Assembly (NCBI RefSeq): GCF_900149695.1
Contig: NZ_LT703005.1
Location: 310,013 to 374,012, forward strand
DNA from: Anderseniella sp. Alg231-50
Lineage (GTDB): Bacteria > Pseudomonadota > Alphaproteobacteria > Rhizobiales > Aestuariivirgaceae
Length of the DNA stretch: 64,000 nucleotides
Direction of reading: 5' to 3'
Part shown: one piece after another, positions 30,004 to 39,813 of the stretch
How positions within the stretch are numbered: the stretch's first letter is position 1
How the letters are laid out: every line of letters starts with the position of its first letter
Made by a program: the position numbers and the translations under genes
The notes under the pieces: generated by a model
Told to the model about the DNA's origin: nothing
Databases searched by the model: none
Seen by the model: the letters and a program-made list of their open reading frames with translations, nothing else

Positions 30004-31044
30004 ATGAGAATAAAGTCTGTAGGGAAGATACTATGTGTTGCCGCAGCCATGACCATGTTCGCTCAGTCAGCTGTTGCCGAAAAGGTTCTGAAACTGGGAA
30101 CCGTGGGCTTTTTGGGAATGCCGATCGGCGATGCGATCGATCAGGCACTGATCCCGACATTGAAGGAAGCGTCCGGCGGAAAGCTGACCATCGAACCGCA
30201 CTACCGCAAGTCGCTGTGCAGCGAACAAAGCTGTGGCGAGCAGGCCAACCAGGGTCTCTTGCAACTGTGGACCAGCTCCACCGCGAATTTCGGTAACTTC
30301 GGCACCGCCCTGGCAATTTTCGACCTGCCGTACATCTTCAAGAGCATTGAGGACGCAGATCGCATTTCATCCGAGTGGCTGGCCAAAAAGCAGTGCGATA
30401 TCGCCGCAGAAGAAGCCGGCCATGTCTGCCTGACCGTCTATTCCAGCGGTGGTTTCCGGCAGCTTGGCAATGCCCATGGCCCCGTGCATGTCCCCGCCGA
30501 CATGAAAGGCATCAAGTGGCGCGTCACGAAAAGCCCGATCGAATACACGCTAATCAAGAACTGGGGTGCCGTGCCGGTGCCCTATGACTGGGCGCAACTC
30601 TATCAGGGCCTGCAGACCGGGGTCGTCTCCGGCCAGTATGTTGCAACACCCTGGCAGCACGTCGCAAAGCTGCACGAGGTTGCAAAATACTACACCGAGA
30701 TAGGCGGTTCCTGGTCAGGCAACCAGTTGTCGATGGACAAACGCCAGTATGATGCGCTGACCGATCAGGAAAAGGAATGGCTGCACGCTGCCGCCAAGGC
30801 ATTTGGCCAGAAGGTGCAGGAGCTTGATCGCGACTGGGTTGAATCCGGCGAAAAGGCCATCAAGGCAGACATCAAGGAATGGTACGTGCCGAATGATGAA
30901 GAATTGAAACTCTGGCGCGCAGGTGCGATCGATGCCTGGCTCAACGCCAAAGGCAGCTTTGACCCGGCAACCGCCGAACGGGTCCTGAAAGAACAGGGCA
31001 TGACAGACTTCATTGCCCAGCTCAAAAAGGCGGGCGCGCTGTAA
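30004..31044 (+). CDS. TRAP transporter substrate-binding protein (DctP)
   Basis: A 346-residue periplasmic receptor. A signal peptide (SVGKILCVAAAMTMFAQSAVA) is followed by a DctP fold: KVLKLGTVGF, ANQGLLQLWTSSTANFG, ADMKGIKWRV, and the C-terminal WRAGAIDAWL. It captures a carboxylate-type solute for the membrane permease encoded downstream. The start at 30004 has GGGAG 9 nt upstream, whereas ATG 29995 directly abuts it. Three Cys in the mature part (around LCSEQSCGEQ and KKQCDIAAEEAGHVC) are unusual. Solute unknown. Confidence 0.93.
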   Translation: MRIKSVGKILCVAAAMTMFAQSAVAEKVLKLGTVGFLGMPIGDAIDQALIPTLKEASGGKLTIEPHYRKSLCSEQSCGEQANQGLLQLWTSSTANFGNFGTALAIFDLPYIFKSIEDADRISSEWLAKKQCDIAAEEAGHVCLTVYSSGGFRQLGNAHGPVHVPADMKGIKWRVTKSPIEYTLIKNWGAVPVPYDWAQLYQGLQTGVVSGQYVATPWQHVAKLHEVAKYYTEIGGSWSGNQLSMDKRQYDALTDQEKEWLHAAAKAFGQKVQELDRDWVESGEKAIKADIKEWYVPNDEELKLWRAGAIDAWLNAKGSFDPATAERVLKEQGMTDFIAQLKKAGAL

Positions 31045-31174
31045 TACCAACTGCTCTGTAGAATAATCGGGGCTGGCGCGGAGTTGTCTCCGCGCCATTC
31101 TCTGTTTCTTTGCTAAGGTACACCCTGCGGTGGGGTCAAACCGCTCCGTCACGCGGTTACAGGACAAAGCAAAA

Positions 31175-32464
31175 ATGGAAAGCATTGCGCTTCTTATAAT
31201 TCTCGTGGTGCTGATAATGCTGGGCGCCCCAGTTGGCTTTACCCTGATCCTTATCCCGGTTGTTTACATCGTAATCACCGACGCAGCCCCGATGATCCTG
31301 ATCCCCAGCCAGATGTTCAGCGCCATCGACTCGGTGCCGCTGACCGCAATTCCGTTTTTCATGCTGACCGGCGAACTCATGACCAGCGCCACCATTACCG
31401 ACAGGCTGGTGGAGTTGAGCCAGCGCCTGATCGGGCGCATGCGGGGCAGCATGGCGCAGGCGAATGTACTGGTCAGCATGTTCTTTGCCGGTATGAACGG
31501 TTCGGTCGTGGCCGACACGGCGACTGTCGGATCACTGTTGGTTCCGTCCATGAAGCGAGCCGGTTACCCGCCGGCCTTTGCTGCAGCGATCACTGCGGTC
31601 AGCTCGACCATCGGCGGGATAATCCCGCCGTCTATCATGATGATTGTGCTGGCCAATGCAGGCGGTATTTCGGTAGGTGCCCTGTTCGCCGGCGGCATCG
31701 TGCCGGGCATCATGATCGGTATCGTGCTGATGGTGATCAATTACATCATCGCCAGGCGCAACAATTTCGAGCGCAGCGAGGAGCCGTTCAGTCTGAAGGC
31801 GATTGCAGTTGTCGGCTACAAGTCATCGTTTGCGCTGCTCATTCCCATCGTATTGGTGGGTTCGGTCGTGTTCGGCATTGCCGGCGTTGTCGAGGCAGGA
31901 GCGCTGACCGCAACCATCGCACTTTTCATCGGGCTGTTCATTTATCGCACCATCACCTGGACCAACTGCAAGAGCGCGTTTGTCCGCGCATTCCGCAATT
32001 CCGCGATGGTGTTCATCATTATCGCCGCCTCCGGTCCGTTCAGCTGGCTGCTGACCTCTCTGGGCGCAATCAACCAGTTGGAGCAATGGCTGCTGAGTTA
32101 CACCTACAACCCGGTCTTGTTCGCTCTGGTGCTGGTGCTGTTCATCTGCCTGCTCGGAATGGTCATGGATTCAGCCGCCAACATCATCGTGGTCGGTCCG
32201 GTCCTGGTGGATGTGATGGTCAAGGCGGGATACCCGGATGTTCAGGCCGCGCTGGTCGTGGTGGTCGGGTTCCTGATCGGATCGGTCACGCCGCCGGTCG
32301 GGGTAGCCTTTTTTACCGCCGGTGCAATCGCAAACGTGCGATTGGAAAAAGTCGCCATGGCGATGTTGCCGTACCTAGCCGCACTGTTTGCGTTGTTGTT
32401 CGTCCTGATCGTCGTGCCGGACTTCACCATGTATCTTCCCAAGGCATTCGGGTTCGTGAAGTGA
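31175..32464 (+). CDS. TRAP transporter large permease (DctM)
   Basis: A 429-residue integral membrane protein with about 12 helices, including GGIIPPSIMMIVLANAGG and FLIGSVTPPVGVAFFT, the duplicated conserved motifs of the DctM family. It forms the substrate channel driven by a sodium or proton gradient. ATG 31175 (MESIALLIILVV) begins immediately before the first helix and gives family length. It precedes the small permease gene, so the order is P-M-Q rather than the common P-Q-M. Confidence 0.95.
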   Translation: MESIALLIILVVLIMLGAPVGFTLILIPVVYIVITDAAPMILIPSQMFSAIDSVPLTAIPFFMLTGELMTSATITDRLVELSQRLIGRMRGSMAQANVLVSMFFAGMNGSVVADTATVGSLLVPSMKRAGYPPAFAAAITAVSSTIGGIIPPSIMMIVLANAGGISVGALFAGGIVPGIMIGIVLMVINYIIARRNNFERSEEPFSLKAIAVVGYKSSFALLIPIVLVGSVVFGIAGVVEAGALTATIALFIGLFIYRTITWTNCKSAFVRAFRNSAMVFIIIAASGPFSWLLTSLGAINQLEQWLLSYTYNPVLFALVLVLFICLLGMVMDSAANIIVVGPVLVDVMVKAGYPDVQAALVVVVGFLIGSVTPPVGVAFFTAGAIANVRLEKVAMAMLPYLAALFALLFVLIVVPDFTMYLPKAFGFVK

Positions 32465-32540
32465 TGGGGAGCAAATTGCATAACAACCGGCATGGCGGCG
32501 CATCGGACAAGGCAACAGAAATTTGCGAGGAGCTTTCGTA

Positions 32541-33119
32541 ATGCTGGCATATGCAAAGTTTGTCGACAGCGCTGTCAGGAAAACCCTGACCGCTTTTTGC
32601 GCGGTTCTGCTGCTGCTGATGGTGGCTTTCACGGTCTATTCCGTCGTGATGCGCTACGTCTTTGAGAACCCGCCGGTCTGGGGTGACCTCCTGACGGTTC
32701 TCAGCAACATCTGGCTGGTGTTCTTCGCACTGGCCCTGACGGTCCGCGACAAGGATCACATCGCGTTGGACCTGATCTATTCCTGGCTGCCGCTCAAGGC
32801 TTCCTTTTTTATCCAGCAATTCTGGTCACTGGTGATATGCGCACTGGGCGTCGTGATGATCGTCTATGGCATGGAGGCCGTTTCAACCATGGGCGGCAAA
32901 TACTGGGAGATGTGGTATTTTGCATGGGAAGATGGCGGCTTCGTCTTCAAGCCGAATTACATGCCCAAGAAATATGCCATCGCAATTGTGCCGATCTCGG
33001 GCTTCCTCGTCAGCATCGCGGCCCTGGCGTCGGTTCTCGAAGACAGCATGCGCCTGAAGGCAGGCACCTTTAAGCAAGCCAGGGACATGGATGTTCCAGC
33101 GGACGCTGATCAGCCATAG
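32541..33119 (+). CDS. TRAP transporter small permease (DctQ)
   Basis: A 192-residue membrane protein with four predicted helices (TLTAFCAVLLLLMVAFTVYSVVM, WLVFFALALTV, IQQFWSLVICALGVVMIVYG, YAIAIVPISGFLVSIAALAS), matching the DctQ family, including RDKDHIALDLIY between helices 2 and 3. It partners with the DctM permease upstream. The start at 32541 has GAGGAGC about 9 nt upstream. The polar C-terminal tail is not conserved. Ends convergently with the Cys-rich gene. Confidence 0.93.
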   Translation: MLAYAKFVDSAVRKTLTAFCAVLLLLMVAFTVYSVVMRYVFENPPVWGDLLTVLSNIWLVFFALALTVRDKDHIALDLIYSWLPLKASFFIQQFWSLVICALGVVMIVYGMEAVSTMGGKYWEMWYFAWEDGGFVFKPNYMPKKYAIAIVPISGFLVSIAALASVLEDSMRLKAGTFKQARDMDVPADADQP

Positions 33120-33174
33120 TCAAGCAATGTATTGAATGCGGCATTCAAATCCTGAATTGAACGCATTAAGGCAC

Positions 33175-34101
33175 CTACCCCGAGAAAGTTGAACAGACGA
33201 AGCGATTGGTTGGGAAGTCGATGCCCACAAGCACGCTGCCGCCAGGACAGGCGTGCATGCCACGGTCCACCGTGTTTCGGTCCAGGGTCGGTGGGCCCAG
33301 GGCTCCCGAGACCCGCATGCAGGTGAAGGTGTTTCGTCCGGCATGAACACCGGTAACAACATGACTGTTGCCGCACCAGTTAATCGCTGCTTCTCCAGGA
33401 ACCGGGAAAGGCGCAATGTCGATTCTGGTCGGGTCCCTCAGTGCCACGAACAGCGGGCGGATCGTCGGCCCGAAACATAGCAGGTCATTTCGGTCCCCGT
33501 GCACGCCTGCAACAACGAACCCGGACGGACAAGAGTGCATGCTGTCTCTTACGGTGGGGTTTGTCCCGGCATCAATTATGCGGGATCGCGAAATTGAGGC
33601 AGGTCCGCAAGCAATAAGCGTCTTGTTATCACACTGGCGGCCGGCACAGGTCATGCCGCGTGCGACCTCGCCCGCAGGTACCTGCAGCGATCCATTCTCT
33701 TCCGAAACCGAGCCTGTTTGACCACAGCCAATGAAGTTCTGACCGGACGCCCTTGCGCACATGATGGAGAGATTGTCGCAATTCGAACCCTGGCAAGTCA
33801 GTCCCACGATTGCCTCACCGGGCAGGCAATTGCTTTGTCCAGGCGTTTCATCTGAAAAATACGCCCTCGGTGTTGGGCCAGTAGCCCAGCTTGCGCCACC
33901 GGGACGCGTACAGGTGATACCGACATTGTCGCACCTGCTGCCGGTGCATGTGATGCCGGTCACAAAAGTGTTCAAAGGACAAATGACCGGGGGCTGTTCA
34001 TCCGAAGTGAAGCTTTGGGCACCTGCAGATTGGGCAAAACCAACCAACAATGCAGCGATTGCGAGGAGAGCTGATATTGCACTCCGGAAGGGCATTCTCA
34101 T
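33175..34101 (-). CDS. Secreted six-repeat Cys-rich protein
   Basis: A 308-residue exported protein: signal peptide MRMPFRSAISALLAIAALL..AGA, then six ~25-40-residue modules each opening CPxGxxVxGI/V-like and closing with a Cys. Modules 1-3 have GITCTGSRCDN, GLTCQGSNCDN and GMTCAGRQCDN; modules 4-6 have GVHGDRNDLLC, GVHAGRNTFTC and VGIDFPTNRFVC, lacking the middle Cys pair. This suggests ancestral triplication and then divergence. No known enzyme motif is seen; binding or surface function is possible. Start ATG 34101 has AGGAGG upstream; the other in-frame ATG is at 34095. Confidence 0.82.
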   Translation of the reverse strand: MRMPFRSAISALLAIAALLVGFAQSAGAQSFTSDEQPPVICPLNTFVTGITCTGSRCDNVGITCTRPGGASWATGPTPRAYFSDETPGQSNCLPGEAIVGLTCQGSNCDNLSIMCARASGQNFIGCGQTGSVSEENGSLQVPAGEVARGMTCAGRQCDNKTLIACGPASISRSRIIDAGTNPTVRDSMHSCPSGFVVAGVHGDRNDLLCFGPTIRPLFVALRDPTRIDIAPFPVPGEAAINWCGNSHVVTGVHAGRNTFTCMRVSGALGPPTLDRNTVDRGMHACPGGSVLVGIDFPTNRFVCSTFSG

Positions 34102-34261
34102 TATATCATCCTCCTTCAGTCGACCCAACAGATGACAACGGTGCTTCATCTCCCAATGCCGGCCAAGGAGGCTCAATGACGACTGTGCGATTTTGGCAAG
34201 AATATTTGAGTTGAGCCGGTCACACTGTTAACTTACGCTGGGTCAAAAAGGAGAACTGAAG

Positions 34262-35221
34262 CTGTTCAACAACCACCCCATCCTGAGGACAGACAGCCTT
34301 CACGTCAGCCAGTCGGCTCATTACGCCCAGACCTTGGACCTCGTTCCTACGCAAGCCGTCGGTACTAGAGCGAAAGTAAGGACAGTGGCGAATGTGCATA
34401 CCGGACCATTACTCGACTGCTATTATTTCAGCTACTCACACAACATGAAGCTGAACGCGGTCACCGAAAACCCGCACTACTGGATTGCCGTCGCAGTGCA
34501 GGGGAACGCCGCAGACAGGTTGAGCGCAGTGCCGATTTTGACGCGCCTCGCATCACCCGGGGCTGAAGACCCATTTATCGTGAGGGAAAACCAGGGCATG
34601 CTGGGCGTTCGGCTTGATGGCTCAAAATTTCACTGCTTCGCGGAAGATTGGCTGGGAACGCATTTGAGCAGGTCCATTTCTTTTACACCCGACTTTCGGC
34701 TGCGCAATCCTGCAGAACGCGGTGTCGCCAATCTCTTGTTGAGGGCCGCACAGCGCGACGACGAGGATCCATTTGCGCTTTCGGAAATGCAGGTTCAGAC
34801 AAACCTGTTTCAGTCCATAGCCACTACCCTGCTGGCGCTTCACCCGCACTCAGCCTCGCAGCGGATTCCGCAACTTCGACAGGGTCCGTCATCAAAAGAC
34901 ATCAGACGCGTCATCGATTACATCCGGGCCAACTTGGATACGGACATGACGCTTTCCAATCTCGTCGAAGTGTCAGGTGTTCCCGGGCGGACGCTCAATC
35001 ATCATTTCCAGCGCTTTGTGGGGCAGTCACCAATGGCCTATCTGCGCGCCGCCCGGCTGGAAGCCATTCACAACGGGTTGGTGCTGGGCAGGTTCGACAG
35101 CGTCGCCGCTGCCGCAACCAGATACCGCTTCGGTGCCTTGGGGCGCTTTTCCCGCCAGTATTATTGCCGGTTCGGCGAATTACCGTCCGCCACACTGGCC
35201 CGGCGCGGCTGGCACGCCTGA
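34262..35221 (+). CDS. AraC-family transcriptional regulator
   Basis: A 319-residue AraC/XylS protein if it starts at the CTG at 34262, which has AAGGAG 8 nt upstream; otherwise TTG 34334 (295 aa) or CTG 34256/34238. The N-terminus HPILRTDSLHVSQSA resembles the start of AraC-binding-like domains. The C-terminal ~100 residues carry two HTHs: LSNLVEVSGVPGRTLNHHFQRFVGQSPMAYLRAARLEA and ATRYRFGALGRFSRQYYCRFGELPSA. It is divergent from the Cys-rich gene across a 160-bp gap and may regulate it. Confidence 0.85.
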   Translation: MFNNHPILRTDSLHVSQSAHYAQTLDLVPTQAVGTRAKVRTVANVHTGPLLDCYYFSYSHNMKLNAVTENPHYWIAVAVQGNAADRLSAVPILTRLASPGAEDPFIVRENQGMLGVRLDGSKFHCFAEDWLGTHLSRSISFTPDFRLRNPAERGVANLLLRAAQRDDEDPFALSEMQVQTNLFQSIATTLLALHPHSASQRIPQLRQGPSSKDIRRVIDYIRANLDTDMTLSNLVEVSGVPGRTLNHHFQRFVGQSPMAYLRAARLEAIHNGLVLGRFDSVAAAATRYRFGALGRFSRQYYCRFGELPSATLARRGWHA

Positions 35222-35366
35222 CACTCAGGTTGTCGCACAAGCGGGTCCGGGCGATTTCGCCCATAGACCTAAAAAACCCCCTCACCAATCCCAAAACGGC
35301 TTCACATCCCTCCCCAAACCTGCTCTAAACCCATTTCGCTAAAGCCTCTTTTGGAAAGTTCACCCG

Positions 35367-36887
35367 ATGCAGATCGCTCCCGACAGCGACAGCTTCAATG
35401 CCTGTTACCAGGCCGGCAAGGCGCAGGTCGTCTATACGCGGCTGGTGGCGGACCTGGAAACTCCGGTTTCCGCGTTCATGAAGCTCACGCGAAATGCACC
35501 CTACCGGTTCCTGCTGGAATCGGTGGAAGGCGGCGCCGTGCGCGGCCGTTACTCGATGATCGGCATGAAGCCTGACCTGATCTGGCGGGTAACCGGGGAC
35601 AAGGCTGAAATCAACACCCGCGCCCTGATCGACGCAGACGGCCCGTTCGTCGCCGATGATGCAGCGCCCTTGCAATCCCTGCGCAACCTGCTGGCCGCAA
35701 ACCATTTCGACGTGCCCGCCGACCTGCCGCCCATGGCCGCGGGACTGTTCGGCTATATGGGCTACGACATGGTGCGGCAGATGGAAAAGCTGCCTGATCC
35801 CAATGAAGACGTGCTCGGCGTGCCCGACGGCATCATGATCCGCCCGACCATCATGGCCATCTTTGACGCGGTCAAGGACGAGGTTACCGTCATCACCCCG
35901 GTGTTTCCGGACGCCGATGTTTCGGCAAAGGCGGCTTACGCGCGCGCCTGTGACCGGCTCGACGCGGTTGTCGATGCATTCGACCGGCCCCTGGAACTGC
36001 AGGCTTTTGACGATCCGGACGCCGCCCCGATCAGCGACCCGAAGTCGGACACCACGCCTGAGGACTACAAGGAGATGGTGCTGAAGGGTAAGGAGTATGT
36101 TGCCGCCGGCGATGTCTTCCAGGTGGTCCTGTCGCAGCGCTTCGAGACCGAATTCACCCTGCCGGCATTTTCACTGTACCGGGCCCTGCGCCGGGTCAAT
36201 CCGTCGCCGTTCCTGTACCACCTTGAGTTTGACCGCTTTGCCATTACCGGATCCAGCCCGGAAATCCTAGTCCGGGTGCGCGACGGCAAGGTGGAAATCC
36301 GCCCGCTGGCCGGCACCAGGCCGCGTGGCGCAACACCGGCGGAAGACCGCGCCCTGGCCGAAGAATTGCTGGCCGATCCCAAGGAACTGGCCGAACACCT
36401 GATGCTGCTCGACCTGGGCCGCAACGATGTCGGGCGTGTTGCCAAGATCGGTTCGGTCAATGTCACCGACCAGTTCATCATGGAATACTACAGCCAGGTC
36501 ATGCACATCTCCTCCAATGTTGAAGGCGAACTGGACGACAAGTATGACGCCATCGACGCACTGAGCGCAGGCTTTCCGGCGGGTACCGTGTCGGGCGCCC
36601 CGAAAGTCCGCGCCATGGAAATCATCGACGAACTGGAAAGCACCAAGCGCGGCATCTATGCCGGCTGTGTCGGGTATTTTTCAGCGACCGGCGAAATGGA
36701 CACCTGCATTGTCCTGCGCACCGCACTGGTCAAGGACGGCAAGATGTTTGTGCAGGCAGGCGCCGGTGTCGTAGCCGACAGCGTTCCGCAGGCTGAACAG
36801 GACGAGTGCATCAACAAGGCCAAGGCGCTGTTCCGCGCGGCTGAAGAAGCGGTCCGCTTTGCTGGCCGCGCATCGAGGGGGCAATAA
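35367..36887 (+). CDS. trpE: Anthranilate synthase component I
   Basis: A 506-residue chorismate-utilising enzyme making anthranilate, the first tryptophan step. The N-terminal region contains the Trp-feedback LES segment (FLLESVEGG), and the catalytic half has [21 protein letters not shown], the metal-binding [13 protein letters not shown], and [18 protein letters not shown]. It is a stand-alone TrpE, not the TrpEG fusion of many rhizobia. It begins the operon trpE-trpG-trpD-trpC-moaC-moeA. The 145-bp leader has a GGGCGATTTCGCCC hairpin but no evident Trp-rich leader peptide. Confidence 0.97.
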   Translation: MQIAPDSDSFNACYQAGKAQVVYTRLVADLETPVSAFMKLTRNAPYRFLLESVEGGAVRGRYSMIGMKPDLIWRVTGDKAEINTRALIDADGPFVADDAAPLQSLRNLLAANHFDVPADLPPMAAGLFGYMGYDMVRQMEKLPDPNEDVLGVPDGIMIRPTIMAIFDAVKDEVTVITPVFPDADVSAKAAYARACDRLDAVVDAFDRPLELQAFDDPDAAPISDPKSDTTPEDYKEMVLKGKEYVAAGDVFQVVLSQRFETEFTLPAFSLYRALRRVNPSPFLYHLEFDRFAITGSSPEILVRVRDGKVEIRPLAGTRPRGATPAEDRALAEELLADPKELAEHLMLLDLGRNDVGRVAKIGSVNVTDQFIMEYYSQVMHISSNVEGELDDKYDAIDALSAGFPAGTVSGAPKVRAMEIIDELESTKRGIYAGCVGYFSATGEMDTCIVLRTALVKDGKMFVQAGAGVVADSVPQAEQDECINKAKALFRAAEEAVRFAGRASRGQ

Positions 36888-36892
36888 CTTCC

Positions 36893-37483
36893 ATGATCCT
36901 GCTCATCGACAATTACGACAGCTTCACCTGGAACCTGTACCATTTTCTCGGCGACCTGGGCGCTGACACCGAAGTCATCCGCAACGACGCTGTTACGGCT
37001 GATCAGGCAATCGCCATGAAGCCCGAGGCCATCGTCCTGTCGCCTGGCCCGTGCACGCCGAACGAGGCAGGCATCTGCCTGGAACTGGTTGAAAAAGCCG
37101 CCGGCAATATCCCGCTCATGGGCGTTTGCCTGGGCCACCAGGCCATCGGACAGGCCTTCGGCGGCACAGTGGTGCGCGCCCAGCAACTGATGCACGGCAA
37201 GCTGTCGGATGTCGCTTCAACCGGCAAGGGTCTGTTCGAAGGCCTGCCGGAAACCTTTCGGGCGACCCGCTATCATTCTCTGGTGGTTGAGCGCGCCTCC
37301 CTGCCCGATTGCCTCGAGGTTACCGCGTCCACCGGCGACATTGTCATGGGGCTGCAGCACAAGCAGCTGAACGTTCACGGCGTACAGTTTCACCCCGAAA
37401 GCATTGCATCGGAGCACGGCCATGCGATATTGCGTAACTTCCTGAAACTGGCAGACGCCTACAAAGAAGTTGAAACGGCTTGA
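36893..37483 (+). CDS. trpG: Anthranilate synthase component II (glutamine amidotransferase)
   Basis: A 196-residue class I glutamine amidotransferase providing ammonia to TrpE. The nucleophile loop [11 protein letters not shown], the region [12 protein letters not shown] and the His-Glu pair in [13 protein letters not shown] are present. It starts 5 bp after trpE and ends 4 bp before trpD, so the operon is tightly coupled. The same subunit may also serve PabB, as in other bacteria, but the context here is tryptophan. Confidence 0.97.
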   Translation: MILLIDNYDSFTWNLYHFLGDLGADTEVIRNDAVTADQAIAMKPEAIVLSPGPCTPNEAGICLELVEKAAGNIPLMGVCLGHQAIGQAFGGTVVRAQQLMHGKLSDVASTGKGLFEGLPETFRATRYHSLVVERASLPDCLEVTASTGDIVMGLQHKQLNVHGVQFHPESIASEHGHAILRNFLKLADAYKEVETA

Positions 37484-37487
37484 GACC

Positions 37488-38501
37488 ATGGCTGATCTGA
37501 AACCGCTGATTGCAAAAATTGCCGACGCCACGCCGCTGTCCGTGGATGAAGCGCGCACCGCGTTCGACATCATCATGTCGGGCGACGCCACACCGTCGCA
37601 GATCGGCGCGGTGCTGATGGGTCTCAGAGTGCGCGGTGAAACCGTTGACGAGATCACCGGCGCCGTCATGACCATGCGCGAAAAAATGCTGCCCGTTACC
37701 GCACCAGAAGGTGCCATCGATATCGTCGGCACCGGCGGCGATGCATCCGGTTCCTACAATGTGTCCACATGTGCGGCCCTGGTCACCGCGGGCGCCGGTG
37801 TTCCAATCGCCAAGCACGGCAACCGGGCGCTGTCGTCGAAATCCGGCGCCGCCGATACGCTGGCAGCCCTCGGCGTCAACATTGAAGCCAAGCCGGATAT
37901 CATTGCGCGCTGTATTGCCGAGGCAGGTTGCGGGTTCATGTTCGCGCCAGCCCATCATGCCGCCATGCGCCATGTCGGACCGTCCCGCGTCGAATTGGCG
38001 ACGCGCACCGTGTTCAACCTGTTGGGACCGATGTCCAACCCGGCCAGCGTGAAGCGCCAGGTCATCGGCGTGTTTGCCAGGCATTGGGTGGAACCGCTTG
38101 CCCATGCCATGAAGCAGCTCGGCTCGGACGCCGTCTGGGTAACCCACGGCGAAGGCGGTCTTGACGAAATCACCCCGACCGGCACCACCTGGGTGGCCGA
38201 GTTGAAGGACGAAAAGGTAACCACGTTCGAGATCGAGCCGGAAGACGCCGGGATCACACGCCGCTCGCTTGACGAGTTGAAGGGCGGCGATGCGGAACAC
38301 AATGCCGAGGCCCTGCGCGGTGTCCTGTCGGGTGACAACAATGCCTTCCGTGATGCCGCTGCCATGACCGCAGGCGCTGCCCTGCTGGTGGCCGGCAAGA
38401 CCAAAGACCTGAAGGCCGGAACGCAACAGGCCGAAGCGGCCATCGATTCCGGCGCGGCTATGAAAGTGCTCGACAAGCTGGTTGAGGTATCGAACGTATG
38501 A
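37488..38501 (+). CDS. trpD: Anthranilate phosphoribosyltransferase
   Basis: A 337-residue enzyme adding PRPP to anthranilate. The PRPP/Mg motif region [17 protein letters not shown], the Lys-rich [21 protein letters not shown] and the C-terminal [23 protein letters not shown] match TrpD. The ATG at 37488 matches family N-termini; the frame opens earlier at a TTG overlapping trpG. It overlaps trpC by 4 bp (ATGA). Confidence 0.97.
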   Translation: MADLKPLIAKIADATPLSVDEARTAFDIIMSGDATPSQIGAVLMGLRVRGETVDEITGAVMTMREKMLPVTAPEGAIDIVGTGGDASGSYNVSTCAALVTAGAGVPIAKHGNRALSSKSGAADTLAALGVNIEAKPDIIARCIAEAGCGFMFAPAHHAAMRHVGPSRVELATRTVFNLLGPMSNPASVKRQVIGVFARHWVEPLAHAMKQLGSDAVWVTHGEGGLDEITPTGTTWVAELKDEKVTTFEIEPEDAGITRRSLDELKGGDAEHNAEALRGVLSGDNNAFRDAAAMTAGAALLVAGKTKDLKAGTQQAEAAIDSGAAMKVLDKLVEVSNV

Positions 38502-39325
38502 CCGGCACCATCCTCGACAAGATAGCAGCCTACAAGCGCCAGGAAGTCGCCGTGGCCAAGGCAAGCGTGCCCGAAGCCAGCCTGGTTACCAATGCCAGTC
38601 TGAACCAGGCCAACAGCGCGCCGCGCGGGTTCTTGAGAGCGCTTGAAAGCAAGCTTGCCGATAACAAATGGGCGCTGATAGCCGAGGTCAAGAAGGCCAG
38701 CCCGTCCAAGGGCCTGATCCGCGAGGATTTCGATCCGCCAAGCCTGGCAAAGGCTTATGAGGAAGGCGGCGCGGCCTGCCTGTCGGTGCTGACCGACACG
38801 CCATCGTTTCAGGGCGCACCGGAATTCCTGATGCAGGCCCGTTCGGCAACCGCACTGCCCGCACTGCGCAAGGATTTCATGCTTGACCCATACCAGGTTC
38901 TGGAAGCCCGCGCCTGGGGGGCCGACTGTATCCTGCTCATCCTGGCGATGATCGACGATACCCTGTGTGCCGAACTGGAAAAGACCGCGTTTGAACTGGG
39001 AATGGACGTGCTTGCCGAAGTGCATGACGAAGCCGAACTGGAGCGCGCACTCAAACTCAAGACTCGCATGATCGGCATCAACAACCGCAACCTGAAGACG
39101 TTCGAGACCAGCCTCGAGACCACCGAACGCCTCGCCCCCATGGTGCCGGCTGACCGGCTGATAGTCGGTGAAAGCGGCCTGTTCGCCCCGGCAGACCTGG
39201 CCCGGCTGGAACGCACCAATGTTTCGACCTTCCTGATCGGTGAAAGCCTGATGCGCCAGCCGGATGTGGCCCGGGCCACAAGCGCCATCCTGACAAAGCC
39301 GGACGGCTTGCGGGCAAGCGCATGA
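38498..39325 (+). CDS. trpC: Indole-3-glycerol phosphate synthase
   Basis: A 275-residue TIM-barrel enzyme converting CdRP to indoleglycerol phosphate. [18 protein letters not shown] carries the catalytic Lys, and [38 protein letters not shown] and [12 protein letters not shown] are present. It overlaps both trpD and moaC by 4 bp (ATGA junctions). trpF, trpB and trpA are not in the window; in related genomes they lie elsewhere. Confidence 0.97.
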   Translation: MTGTILDKIAAYKRQEVAVAKASVPEASLVTNASLNQANSAPRGFLRALESKLADNKWALIAEVKKASPSKGLIREDFDPPSLAKAYEEGGAACLSVLTDTPSFQGAPEFLMQARSATALPALRKDFMLDPYQVLEARAWGADCILLILAMIDDTLCAELEKTAFELGMDVLAEVHDEAELERALKLKTRMIGINNRNLKTFETSLETTERLAPMVPADRLIVGESGLFAPADLARLERTNVSTFLIGESLMRQPDVARATSAILTKPDGLRASA

Positions 39326-39813
39326 GCAGTGGCAAGCTCACCCATCTCGATGATGCGGGCAACGCCCACATGGTCGACGTGTCGGAAAAACAGGTGACCA
39401 CTCGCATTGCCGTCGCCGCAGGCCGCGTCTCAATGCTGGCTGAGACCGTGCAACTCATCAAGTCCGGCATGGCCAAGAAGGGCGACGTGATCGCAACCGC
39501 GCGCATTGCCGGCATCATGGCAGCCAAGCGCACCCATGAGCTGGTCCCGTTGTGTCACCCGCTGGCGATCTCGAAAATCACCGTAGACCTGGAAATCAAC
39601 GAGCCCGACAATGCGGTGGATGTCACCGCCAGCGTCAAGGTTGAAGGCAAGACCGGTGTTGAAATGGAGGCCCTGACCGCCGTGTCGGTGGCCTGCCTGA
39701 CGGTCTATGACATGGTCAAGGCAGTGGATCGCGGCATCATCATTTCCGACGTCAAGCTGATCGAGAAGCAGGGCGGCAAGTCCGGCCACTTCAAGGCAGA
39801 TACCAGCTCATGA
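39322..39813 (+). CDS. moaC: Cyclic pyranopterin monophosphate synthase
   Basis: A 163-residue MoaC, which makes cPMP from the MoaA product in molybdenum-cofactor synthesis. [15 protein letters not shown] and the later [21 protein letters not shown] and [14 protein letters not shown] are characteristic. It overlaps trpC and moeA by 4 bp each. The trpC-moaC-moeA linkage is standard in alphaproteobacteria and no moaA is present here. Confidence 0.97.
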   Translation: MSSGKLTHLDDAGNAHMVDVSEKQVTTRIAVAAGRVSMLAETVQLIKSGMAKKGDVIATARIAGIMAAKRTHELVPLCHPLAISKITVDLEINEPDNAVDVTASVKVEGKTGVEMEALTAVSVACLTVYDMVKAVDRGIIISDVKLIEKQGGKSGHFKADTSS

